This document shows positions 1 to 5,516 of a DNA stretch of 5,516 bases, piece by piece. Source of the stretch: Algoriphagus sp. (GTDB taxonomy: Bacteria > Bacteroidota > Bacteroidia > Cytophagales > Cyclobacteriaceae); contig JALRIY010000153.1 of NCBI GenBank assembly GCA_023255285.1, positions 1-5,516 of the forward strand, written 5' to 3'. The translations under genes and the position numbers were made by a program. The first letter of the stretch is position 1. Each line of letters begins with the position of its first letter. The notes below the pieces were generated by a model. That model did not search any database. It had not been told where the DNA came from and worked only from the letters and a program-made list of their open reading frames with translations.

Positions 1-84
1 ACAAAAGTAATTTTTAAACTTGATAGCACAAGGTTGTTTCAAGATAATTTCTTAATAAAATTTCATAGAAAATATATAGAATAA
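1..84 (+). CDS. Possible 3' end of an unidentified AT-rich gene (partial)
   Basis: Frame 1 is open from the first base for 27 codons and ends in TAA at 82-84. The peptide reads TKVIFKLDSTRLFQDNFLIK and continues HRKYIE; I do not recognise the family. Support for coding is indirect. It converges on the stop codon of the methyltransferase remnant on the other strand, with only 5 bases between the two stops, and both stops touch an A/T palindrome that could act as a bidirectional terminator. Open frames of this length also occur by chance, although in 20% GC DNA stop codons are frequent. The 5' end lies outside the window. Confidence 0.35.
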   Translation, partial: TKVIFKLDSTRLFQDNFLIKFHRKYIE

Positions 85-102
85 AAAAATTAATTTTTTT
101 TT
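83..102. terminator. A7-TTAA-T9 palindrome between two convergent stop codons
   Basis: Bases 83-100 form a perfect palindrome: seven A, TTAA, then seven T, with two more T to 102. It overlaps the TAA at 82-84 (+ strand) and the TAA at 92-90 (- strand). An A:T stem of seven pairs with a TTAA loop, followed by T in both directions, is the expected form of a weak bidirectional intrinsic terminator in a very AT-rich genome. In 20% GC sequence some A/T palindromes arise by chance, so the position between two convergent ends is the main support. Confidence 0.4.
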
Positions 103-281
103 ACCAATATACATTGTCCAAAGTAATTTTTTATAAAAATATAATCTTTTGATCTTTTTTTTTCTAAAAAGTTTACAAATTTTTTAATACCATCTACACC
201 CCAAATACCAAAATCATCAAAAATAATTATTACACTCTTAATTAACTTTTTATCAACCCAATCAAATGATTTTTTAGTCTC
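90..281 (-). pseudogene. C-terminal fragment of a TylF/MycF-like O-methyltransferase
   Basis: The frame ends in TAA at 92-90 and encodes about 63 residues resembling the C-terminal end of TylF/MycF/NovP-type SAM-dependent O-methyltransferases. Visible family marks are an ETKKS helix start, the hydrophobic strand and acidic pair IIIFDDFG, then GVDGIKKFVN, and a final strand ending GQCILVKK. In this family the DD-containing strand lies next to the metal and SAM site; members methylate sugars or macrolide sugars and often sit in surface-polysaccharide clusters. The Rossmann N-terminal half (~180 residues or more) is absent: beyond ~281 the frame stays open to an ATG at 368, but that extra part is only the reverse complement of the DUF1569 gene. 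The coding sequence is about 20% GC, unlike everything to its right. It is therefore either a truncated gene at a recombination point or the edge of another contig joined in assembly. Confidence 0.65.
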
Positions 282-286
282 GGAAA
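279..286. other. Junction of a ~19% GC segment with ~48% GC chromosome
   Basis: Left of about 280, G+C is 53 of 280 bases; the block 301-360 has 29 of 60. Methyltransferase homology on the - strand ends at about the T or E codon of its ETKK motif (281-276), and DUF1569 homology on the + strand begins at codon 283 or 286 (E-N-V-F-D). Two truncated genes in opposite orientation thus abut within a few bases. No IS end, direct repeat, tRNA or integrase is seen beside it. Confidence 0.7.
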
Positions 287-315
287 ATGTATTTGACCCA
301 GCAGTTACTGCAGAA

Positions 316-732
316 TTGATCCATCGTATTGAACAACTAAGCCCTGAAAGCCCTGCCCTCTGGGGCAAAATGTCTGTAGACCAAATGTTGGCCCACTGTT
401 GTGTAGCCTACGAAATGGCCTTTACAAATACCCACCCCAAGGCTAATCCGGTAATGCGCTTTCTATTAAAGACCTTCGTCAAAGCAGGGGTGGTCAACGA
501 AGTTCCTTACAAAAGGAACCTACCCACAGCTCCTGCTTTCCGAATCAAAAGTGAAAAGAACTTTGCCAAAGAGAAGGCAAGACTGATCTCATTTGTAGAG
601 CAGACACTTGCCGCTGGGAAATCTGGATTCGAAGGAAAAGAATCTCCATCTTTTGGTTCCATGACCGCTAAGGAATGGAATAACTTACTCTACAAACACC
701 TAGATCACCACCTTACCCAGTTTGGGGTCTAA
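316..732 (+). CDS. DUF1569 (DinB/YfiT-like) protein, 5' end probably damaged
   Basis: The encoded protein (138 residues from TTG 316) matches the DUF1569 family seen in Bacteroidota, small four-helix DinB-like proteins of unknown activity. Marks include LWGKMSVDQMLAHCCVAYEM (residues 15-34), VVNEVPYKRN (59-68), the FEGKESPSFG loop (105-114) and the ending EWNNLLYKHLDHHLTQFGV. H27 in the second helix and H128/H132 in the last helix are placed like the metal-binding His triad of DinB-fold enzymes, which is an inference. Family members normally begin about a dozen residues earlier with a sequence like M-K-N-V-F-D-P. The in-frame codons 283-315 do read E-N-V-F-D-P-A-V-T-A-E, so homologous sequence extends left of the TTG. 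No in-frame ATG precedes it, and the frame then runs into foreign AT-rich DNA. The native start codon seems lost at the junction; TTG 316 is only the first formal start. No ribosome binding site is evident. It is followed 11 bp later by the NlpE-like gene. Confidence 0.8.
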   Translation: MIHRIEQLSPESPALWGKMSVDQMLAHCCVAYEMAFTNTHPKANPVMRFLLKTFVKAGVVNEVPYKRNLPTAPAFRIKSEKNFAKEKARLISFVEQTLAAGKSGFEGKESPSFGSMTAKEWNNLLYKHLDHHLTQFGV

Positions 733-743
733 GTCAGCAATCT

Positions 744-1235
744 ATGGCCAAAAGAAGACTCGTTAAAGCAATTGACACCTGGAGTATCGGGTTTTTTATG
801 AGTTTCGCCTGCTACCTACTTTCGTTTTGTAATCCAAACTCTTCCCAGAAAATCCCTACTCGTGAAGTAAAATCTTTTGCTGAAAAAACTCCTCCTAACA
901 CTGCCCATCCTTCTTACTCTTGGGTAGGTACTTATGAAGGTGTCCTGCCTTGTTCCTACTGCGAAGGCATAGAAATATGGCTGACCTTGAAAGAAGGAGG
1001 GACGTTTGAACTAAATACCAACTACCTCGGATTGAATGATGCACGTGAGGAAGAGTTTACTGGAAAAATTTCTTGGGGGCCCACAGACAGTACCCAACTC
1101 CAGCTGTTGGGTAGGATCGGTGATATGTCAAGACGCTACCTGCTCCAAGAAAATGGGCTCCTCCAACTCGATGTCGACGGGCAAAAAATAACTAGCCCCC
1201 AAGCAACGCGCTACCTCTTGAAACGCATCAATTGA
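744..1235 (+). CDS. NlpE-like lipoprotein (NlpE N-terminal domain family)
   Basis: This 163-residue protein has a basic start (MAKRRLVK), a hydrophobic stretch at about 13-28 and a cysteine at 29 followed by NPNSSQK, consistent with a lipoprotein signal, although LSFC is a loose lipobox. A spacer precedes the domain core, W60-VGTYEGVLPCSYCEGIE-I78. The GxYxGxLPCxxCxGI pattern with a CxxC (C70, C73) is the hallmark of the NlpE N-terminal domain (PF04170). After it come the strands LTLKEGG, Y94-LGL, the FTGKISW segment and a short C-terminal strand ending YLLKRIN. In E. coli, NlpE is an outer-membrane lipoprotein that senses lipoprotein-trafficking, redox and copper stress and signals to CpxA; Bacteroidota single-domain relatives have no established role. 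ATG 744 was chosen because it supplies the basic n-region; ATG 798 would leave a very short signal. The gene is probably co-transcribed with the DUF1569 gene and ends inside oxyR. Confidence 0.8.
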   Translation: MAKRRLVKAIDTWSIGFFMSFACYLLSFCNPNSSQKIPTREVKSFAEKTPPNTAHPSYSWVGTYEGVLPCSYCEGIEIWLTLKEGGTFELNTNYLGLNDAREEEFTGKISWGPTDSTQLQLLGRIGDMSRRYLLQENGLLQLDVDGQKITSPQATRYLLKRIN

Positions 1236-1239
1236 AGCG
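1224..1239. repeat. Palindrome carrying both stop codons of two convergent genes
   Basis: CGCATCAATTGAAGCG is a 16-base inverted repeat with a single mismatched pair (1227/1236). Its core TCAATTGA (1228-1235) is a perfect palindrome that supplies TGA to both strands, ending the NlpE-like gene at 1235 and oxyR at 1228. As a result both proteins end in Asn preceded by Arg and a hydrophobic residue (RIN and RFN). There is no T-run, so a classical terminator is not indicated. Confidence 0.6.
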
Positions 1240-2160
1240 AACCACCTTGCCTTTGGCCTTGGAAGTCATCTCGTAAGGAATTGCCTCAGCAATGGCTTTG
1301 AATAGCAATTCCACCAGTTTTTGCTTCAGAAAACTCCGGTTCAAAATAAGGCTCACTTCCCGGGTAGGAGACGCCCCAACAAAGGGTCGAAGTCTGGATT
1401 TTTCTTCCTTGGAAAGTTCCCAAGTTGCCAACTCAGGCAATAGTGTCAGTCCCTTGTACCGGTTGACCATGTTACGGAGTCCCTCCAAAGATCCACTCTC
1501 GTAATGGAAGTTTTTGTGGCCAGACAAATTTTGATCGCAGAAGTTAAGAACCTGGTCCCGAAAACAATGTCCTTGCTGCAAGACCCAAAGCTCCTCCGTC
1601 TTGATTTGCTCAGGACGAATCTCTTGGTGACTGAGTAACTCGTGCCCCGTTGAAAAATAAGCGTAGAATTTCTCGTAAAATAAGGGCTTCTCAAGAATCC
1701 CGTGTAGCTCCAAGGGGGTCACTACAATCCCCAAATCCAACTCGTCATTTTTTAGTTTGCGTACAATCTCCTCGGTGACCATTTCCTGCACTTCCAATTT
1801 GACGAGTGGGTAATTCTCCAAAAATTTCCGGATAAATAAATGCAACAAGTACGGGGCCAGCGTGGGCAATATTCCCAACTTCAAGACACCTGAAATATCT
1901 CCTTTCAATTGGGAGACTACCTCAAAAATCCCCTTGCTTTCTGTCAATACTTTTTTAGCTTGAGCAATGACCTGTACGCCCGATTCCGTAGGGATCACAG
2001 GCATCTTACTTCGGTCAAAAAGAATGACCCCAAGTTCCTTCTCTAGTTTGCTCAATTGAGCGCTCAAAGTAGGTTGGGTCACAAAACAGGCCTCTGCTGC
2101 CTGACCAAAATGCCGGTGCTTGTCTACAGCAATCAGGTATTCCAACTGTTGAATAGTCAT
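1228..2160 (-). CDS. oxyR: LysR-family peroxide sensor OxyR
   Basis: This is a full-length 310-residue LysR-type regulator. The N-terminal winged helix-turn-helix covers about residues 1-60 (MTIQQLEYLIAV, then HFGQAAEACFVTQPTLSAQL), followed by a linker helix and a periplasmic-binding-protein-like sensor domain from about 90. OxyR is diagnosed by GHCFRDQVLNFC, which puts cysteines at 199 and 208, the same numbers as the redox pair of E. coli OxyR; T100 and H198, near the peroxide site, are kept as well. OxyR is a cytoplasmic regulator that forms the disulfide on H2O2 exposure and activates catalase, peroxiredoxin, Dps and similar genes. The gene is transcribed away from the Gfo/Idh gene across a 195-bp spacer and overlaps the NlpE-like gene by 8 bp tail to tail. 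On the - strand a loose Bacteroidota-like promoter (TTTG at 2224-2221, then TATAGTTTTTG at 2200-2190) lies about 30 bases before ATG 2160; it deviates from TAnnTTTG by one extra base, so I hold it weakly. Confidence 0.93.
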   Translation of the reverse strand: MTIQQLEYLIAVDKHRHFGQAAEACFVTQPTLSAQLSKLEKELGVILFDRSKMPVIPTESGVQVIAQAKKVLTESKGIFEVVSQLKGDISGVLKLGILPTLAPYLLHLFIRKFLENYPLVKLEVQEMVTEEIVRKLKNDELDLGIVVTPLELHGILEKPLFYEKFYAYFSTGHELLSHQEIRPEQIKTEELWVLQQGHCFRDQVLNFCDQNLSGHKNFHYESGSLEGLRNMVNRYKGLTLLPELATWELSKEEKSRLRPFVGASPTREVSLILNRSFLKQKLVELLFKAIAEAIPYEMTSKAKGKVVRFN

Positions 2161-2355
2161 TTCGATTGATTTTATCTATGGAAATCTCGCAAAAACTATA
2201 AAAAAATAACCTATCCGATGCAAAAAAAATCAACACCACTCAAAAGTCCAATGGCTCCTTTTATCACAATCCCCAAAGAAATTGGAAAAAGAAAAATATT
2301 TTCTACTACCTTAAAGAGGTATTTAGTTCGATGACACTTTAACCCAAAATTTCCT

Positions 2356-3663
2356 ATGTCAGCTTCTTTTTCTCGAAGAAAATTCCTAGGCGCCAGCCTT
2401 TTAACCTCCGCAGGAATTAGCATACTCCCTGGTCTTTCCTTTGCTTCGGCAGCTCCTACACCCCTTTTCCAAGTTGCACACGAACGCGTTCGCCTTGGCT
2501 TTATTGGTGTAGGACGACAAGCCATGGGCTTACTGAATAATTTTATGCGTATTCCAGGCGTAGAGGTAGTCGCCGGGGCCGATGTATATGGCATCAAGCG
2601 GGAGCGATTTGCACTTCGCGTTCAAAAAAATCTCACAGAAGCAGGCAAGACTGTGACTGCACCCAAACTCTACGAGAACTACCTAGAACTACTTCAAGAT
2701 CCCAACGTAGATGCAGTAGTCATTGCCTCTCCAGATCATTGGCATGCACTCATGGCAATTGATGCTTGCAAAGCCAAGAAAGATATTTACCTAGAAAAAC
2801 CACTCACCTTCACCATCAAAGAGGGCCAACTACTGGTGCAGGCCGTACGCGAAAATGGCGTTGTGCTCGCTGTAGGCTCCATGCAGCGCGCCGCAGTCAA
2901 CTTCCAAACTGCCGCACTGCACGTGCAGCGCGGTCAGTTGGGCAAAATCTCCCAAGTGCTCGTTCACGTAGGAGACAATCCCCATCCCAAGCCTTACGAC
3001 CTGGCTGCCCAGCCCATTCCGGAAGGTCTCAACTGGGAAAAATGGCTTGGCCCTATTCCGAGCCTAGCATTCAATGACCTGCTTAATCCAGGTATTAGCC
3101 TCAATCCTGAGAAGAATGAAACTGCCTGGGGAGCCTGGCGCTGGTTCAAGGAAACTGGAGGTGGTTTGATGACCGACTGGGGTGCACACATGATTGATGT
3201 GGCCCAATGGGGTCTAAGCAAGGATAGAAATGGCCCAACCACCATCATCCCTGGATCCACGGCTCAACCGCTCACGTACCGCTATTCCGATGGAGTAGAG
3301 ATGATGATCACCAAGTTTGACGAAGGACGACAAGGTGTAAAATTTATTGGAGAAAAAGGCTGGATTAAGGTTTCTCGTGGCAATTACGACACTTCCATTT
3401 CTGAATTGCAGCTAGATAAAGCCCCAGAAAACTTCTCTTTTGGTGCCCACCATATAGACTTCATCGACTGCATCCGCAAGCGAAAGGACCCCATCGTGCC
3501 GGTAGAAATCGGACACAGCACCTGTACCGCCTGTACCCTAGGCAACATTGCCCACGAGCTTGGCCGTACCGTCACATGGAATCCACAAACCCAATTATCC
3601 ACAGACGCTGCGGTAAATGCCAAGCTTCACTATGCCTATGAAAGAGGCTATCAATTGACCTAA
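2356..3663 (+). CDS. Tat-exported Gfo/Idh/MocA family oxidoreductase
   Basis: This 435-residue protein starts with a twin-arginine signal, SRRKFLG at residues 6-12, followed by a hydrophobic stretch ending near ASAAP (30-34), so it should be exported folded to the periplasm. The Rossmann domain follows: LGFIGVGRQAMG (47-58) for NAD(P) binding, then DVYGIKRERF, SPDHWH (125-130) and the EKP signature (147-149) whose Lys is part of the active site in this family. The C-terminal alpha/beta domain shows GGGLMTDWGAHMIDVAQW (268-285), with D274, H278 and D281 in the usual catalytic positions. Family members oxidise or reduce sugars and cyclitols; Zymomonas glucose-fructose oxidoreductase is a Tat-exported example with tightly held NADP. 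Substrate cannot be read from the sequence. ATG 2356 is chosen because it supplies the signal peptide. The neighbours, oxyR (divergent) and ohr (128 bp downstream), give no sugar-pathway context. Codon use matches the rest of the right-hand part. Confidence 0.9.
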   Translation: MSASFSRRKFLGASLLTSAGISILPGLSFASAAPTPLFQVAHERVRLGFIGVGRQAMGLLNNFMRIPGVEVVAGADVYGIKRERFALRVQKNLTEAGKTVTAPKLYENYLELLQDPNVDAVVIASPDHWHALMAIDACKAKKDIYLEKPLTFTIKEGQLLVQAVRENGVVLAVGSMQRAAVNFQTAALHVQRGQLGKISQVLVHVGDNPHPKPYDLAAQPIPEGLNWEKWLGPIPSLAFNDLLNPGISLNPEKNETAWGAWRWFKETGGGLMTDWGAHMIDVAQWGLSKDRNGPTTIIPGSTAQPLTYRYSDGVEMMITKFDEGRQGVKFIGEKGWIKVSRGNYDTSISELQLDKAPENFSFGAHHIDFIDCIRKRKDPIVPVEIGHSTCTACTLGNIAHELGRTVTWNPQTQLSTDAAVNAKLHYAYERGYQLT

Positions 3664-3736
3664 ATCACTCCACTGTGAAGAAATTTTCTTCCTCCAAAAA
3701 CCTTGACGTTACTTCTTAAGTTTGAAGAGTAGTTCC

Positions 3737-3744
3737 TAATTTTG
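3737..3744 (+). promoter_or_regulatory. Bacteroidota -7 promoter element upstream of ohr
   Basis: TAATTTTG matches the Bacteroidota sigma-ABfr -7 consensus TAnnTTTG exactly and would put transcription start near 3751, leaving an untranslated leader of about 40 bases before ATG 3792. A TTTG lies at 3721-3724, but only 12 bases separate the two, shorter than the usual spacing of about 19, so the -33 element is doubtful. It suggests ohr has its own promoter rather than depending on the upstream oxidoreductase. Confidence 0.45.
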
Positions 3745-3791
3745 GGCCCCAACAGCAACTCAAGAAATCAAACTGTAAATCATACGAAACC

Positions 3792-4214
3792 ATGGAAAAA
3801 CTAATTGTAGACTACACCGCAGTAGCGGTAAACACCGGAGGCCGAAAAGGACACGTGCGCACCGAAGACGGGATGCTTGACTTCGACGTGGCCATGCCAA
3901 AAGAAATCGGAGGAGAGGGTGGAAAAACCAACCCTGAGCAGCTCTTTGCTGCAGGCTACGCGGCTTGCTTTGGCGGCGCCTTAGCAGCAGTAGCAGGCAC
4001 AACTAGCTTGAAAGATTCCGAAATCAAAGTAAAAGCACACCTCGGCCACTACGGTCCTGGAAGCTTTGGTCTAGGTGTGGACATTGAAGTAAAAATTCCA
4101 ATGGCAGCCTCACTCGAGGATGCGCAGAAGTTGGTAGACGCGGCGCACCAAGTATGTCCTTACTCCAAAGCTACACGCGGAAATATTGAGGTAACTGCTA
4201 CGGCCGTAGCCTAA
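3792..4214 (+). CDS. ohr: Organic hydroperoxide resistance protein, Ohr subfamily of OsmC
   Basis: This 140-residue protein is the normal length for Ohr, a homodimeric thiol peroxidase that reduces organic and fatty-acid hydroperoxides, using lipoylated proteins or dithiols as reductant. The catalytic set is complete: R18 (GGRKG), E49 (NPEQLFAAGYAACF), peroxidatic C59 at the end of that motif, and resolving C122 in VCPYSKATRGNIEV. The VCPYSKATRGN ending separates Ohr from OsmC proper. There is no signal peptide, so it acts in the cytoplasm. ATG 3792 fits the usual Ohr N-terminus. In many bacteria ohr is paired with the MarR-type repressor gene ohrR; none is present here, whereas oxyR lies about 1.6 kb upstream. 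Control by OxyR is possible but unproven. The gene looks monocistronic: a -7 element upstream and an intrinsic terminator downstream. Confidence 0.93.
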   Translation: MEKLIVDYTAVAVNTGGRKGHVRTEDGMLDFDVAMPKEIGGEGGKTNPEQLFAAGYAACFGGALAAVAGTTSLKDSEIKVKAHLGHYGPGSFGLGVDIEVKIPMAASLEDAQKLVDAAHQVCPYSKATRGNIEVTATAVA

Positions 4215-4234
4215 GACTTTTCTTAATTTACCCC

Positions 4235-4266
4235 AAAGGCAGGCCCCAAAAAGGTCTGCTTTTTTT
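4235..4266 (+). terminator. Intrinsic terminator after ohr
   Basis: GCAGGCC (4239-4245) pairs with GGTCTGC (4253-4259), with one G-T pair and a 7-base A-rich loop. The stem can extend through AAAG (4235-4238) into the following T-run, and seven T (4260-4266) follow. It sits 20 bases after the ohr stop and isolates ohr from the M14 peptidase gene. Confidence 0.85.
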
Positions 4267-4383
4267 GTAGCCTTCCTCCACCATGGATTGCCAATAACCC
4301 CTTTCCACTAGTCACTTTTCCAGACCTCGTGACTTTAGAATTGATAAAACCACTTAACTTTCTCTTCGAAACCCATTTTCCAC

Positions 4384-5516
4384 ATGAAAAAATTATTCTT
4401 TTCGCTCCTAGTGGCTGCGCTTTCTGTGGGAAGCGCGCTGGCCCAACTCAAGACTCCAGAGCAGTTTCTCGGCTACAAGCCAGGAGACCGATTCACTCCT
4501 CACCACCGTATGGTCGATTATTTTGAGTATGTCGCTGCGCAAAATCCCAACATCAAGCTCATCCAGTATGGGGAAACCAACGAGAAAAGACCCCTTATTC
4601 TCGCCATCCTCGCGAGCCCAGAGAACATGGCTCGACTCGAGCAAATACGTACCGACAACCTAAAGCGAACAGGCATCCATTCTGGAACACCTAGCACCCA
4701 AGTTCCGATCAACTGGATGTCTTTCAATGTCCATGGCAACGAGTCTGTGGGCATGGAAGCTGCCATTTCCACCTTCCATACCCTGGCCGATACCAACAAT
4801 GCCAAGGTACAAGCCTGGTTGAAAAATCAAGTGGTCATCATCGATCCTGCAATCAACCCTGATGGAAGAGATCGCTATGCCAACTGGTACAACCAAAAGA
4901 TGCACTCCCAATTGCAACCCGACATGCAGTCCATGGAACACAACGAGCCTTGGCCGGGGGGACGTGCCAATCACTACCTCTTTGACCTCAACCGAGATTG
5001 GGCATGGCAAGTACAAGTAGAGTCGCAGCAACGTCTCAAAATGTACCAGCAGTGGATGCCGCAACTTCACTTGGACTTCCACGAGCAGGGCATCGACAAT
5101 CCATTTTACATGGCTCCTGCCGCAGAACCCTTACACGAGCAGTTGACACCCTTCCAGCACGAGTTTCAAGATATTTTTGGAAAAAACACCGCGAAGTATT
5201 TCGACCAAATGGGTCGCTTCTACTTTACCAAGGAGCGCTTTGACCTGTTGTATCCATCTTATGGAGATACCTATCCCATGTACAATGGTGCCATTGGCAT
5301 GACCATCGAGCAGGGTGGAGGCGGACGTGCCGGTATCGGTGGCTTCAATGCCATCGGCGATACTGTCACCTTAAGTAGCCGAATTGCTGGTCATTACACG
5401 GCTGCACTTTCTGCAGTAGAGATGACTAGCCAGCATTCGGCTCGACTCCTTAGCGAGTTTGAACGCTACTTCAAAACCAATTCCGCCGCTCCCAAAGGCG
5501 CCTACAAAAGCTTTGT
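4384..5516 (+). CDS. Secreted M14 zinc carboxypeptidase (N-terminal part, runs off the window)
   Basis: ATG 4384 opens a frame with no stop up to the right edge (377 codons). Residues 1-20 (MKKLFFSLLVAALSVGSALA) form a classical Sec signal peptide with an ALA-Q cleavage site. The peptidase domain shows the M14 zinc site: H117 and E120 in NVHGNES, and the third ligand H233 in LDFHEQG. Also visible are NPDGRDRY (158-165), which holds the substrate-binding Asn/Arg region, DLNRDW (201-206), and TIEQGG with E309 as the probable general base. M14 enzymes remove C-terminal residues from peptides; the DFHEQG and NRDW forms resemble the large Bacteroidota M14 proteins of roughly 800 residues, so about half is probably missing, including any C-terminal sorting domain. 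It should be periplasmic or secreted. A near-match to the -7 element, TAACTTTC, lies at 4355-4362. The gene is separated from ohr by a terminator and is probably independent. Confidence 0.9.
   Translation, partial: MKKLFFSLLVAALSVGSALAQLKTPEQFLGYKPGDRFTPHHRMVDYFEYVAAQNPNIKLIQYGETNEKRPLILAILASPENMARLEQIRTDNLKRTGIHSGTPSTQVPINWMSFNVHGNESVGMEAAISTFHTLADTNNAKVQAWLKNQVVIIDPAINPDGRDRYANWYNQKMHSQLQPDMQSMEHNEPWPGGRANHYLFDLNRDWAWQVQVESQQRLKMYQQWMPQLHLDFHEQGIDNPFYMAPAAEPLHEQLTPFQHEFQDIFGKNTAKYFDQMGRFYFTKERFDLLYPSYGDTYPMYNGAIGMTIEQGGGGRAGIGGFNAIGDTVTLSSRIAGHYTAALSAVEMTSQHSARLLSEFERYFKTNSAAPKGAYKSF

Noticed and set aside
282..368. Extension of the - strand methyltransferase frame up to an ATG at 368
   Set aside because: This part is the exact complement of conserved DUF1569 coding sequence and shows no methyltransferase residues; the open frame is accidental.
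2176..2214. CTAT words as an E. coli-type OxyR operator (ATAG-n7-CTAT-n7-ATAG-n7-CTAT)
   Set aside because: All three words run in the same direction with steps of 20 and 15 bases; the alternating orientation and 11-base step of the known operator are absent.
2211..2597. A 128-codon - strand frame across the oxyR/oxidoreductase spacer
   Set aside because: It covers the signal peptide and Rossmann start of the oxidoreductase in antisense and has no plausible protein character.
3677..3691. GAAGAAATTTTCTTC inverted repeat after the oxidoreductase as a terminator
   Set aside because: It is a palindrome with almost no loop, made of A/T and two C/G pairs per arm, and no T-run follows it; a weak structure at best.
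3711..3730. Imperfect inverted repeat (CTTC ... GAAG) before the ohr -7 element as an OhrR-like operator
   Set aside because: The arms are only four bases with an 8-base gap and do not resemble known OhrR boxes; expected by chance.
4329..4526. A 65-codon frame on the + strand overlapping the peptidase start
   Set aside because: It lies in another frame of the signal peptide and N-terminus of the M14 peptidase, which has clear zinc-site motifs; no recognisable protein features.
4408..5082. Several open frames on the - strand opposite the M14 peptidase
   Set aside because: They are shadows of the GC-richer coding strand, overlap each other, and lack known motifs.

Overview
The window most likely comes from a Bacteroidota bacterium, of a Cytophagia- or Saprospiria-like type. 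The evidence is a TAnnTTTG promoter element, the lack of obvious Shine-Dalgarno sequences, GC near 48% over most of the window, and the protein families present (DUF1569, NlpE-like lipoprotein, Tat-exported Gfo/Idh/MocA oxidoreductase, large secreted M14 peptidase). I cannot place it more finely. The first ~280 bases do not match the rest: they are about 19% G+C (53 of 280 by hand count) and change abruptly to ~48% G+C within a few bases around 279-286.

Layout. 1-84 (+) is a possible 3' end of an unidentified gene. 281-90 (-) is the C-terminal end of a TylF/MycF-type sugar or macrolide O-methyltransferase whose N-terminal part is missing. The two converge on an A7-TTAA-T9 palindrome. At ~279-286 the methyltransferase homology stops and the DUF1569 homology begins, in the opposite orientation, and the DUF1569 gene seems to have lost its original ATG. 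This marks either a real recombination breakpoint or a chimeric assembly join. After it come DUF1569 (316-732, +) and an NlpE-like lipoprotein (744-1235, +), 11 bp apart. The latter converges with oxyR (2160-1228, -), and the two share an 8-bp palindrome carrying both stop codons. oxyR is divergent from a Tat-signal Gfo/Idh/MocA oxidoreductase (2356-3663, +). Next comes ohr, organic hydroperoxide resistance (3792-4214, +), with a -7 promoter element upstream and a strong intrinsic terminator downstream. The 5' part of a secreted M14 zinc carboxypeptidase (from 4384, +) runs off the right edge.

The middle of the window has a thiol/redox flavour: an OxyR with both redox cysteines at the E. coli positions (C199, C208), an Ohr with its complete Cys/Cys/Arg/Glu site, and an NlpE-like protein with a CxxC motif. 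OxyR control of ohr or of the divergent oxidoreductase is possible but rests only on proximity. The exported oxidoreductase and the M14 peptidase are envelope or periplasmic functions with no visible link to it.

I found no defence system, mobile element, CRISPR array, tRNA or rRNA, and nothing that looks like a new multi-gene system. The most unusual point is the sharp compositional and genic junction near 280.
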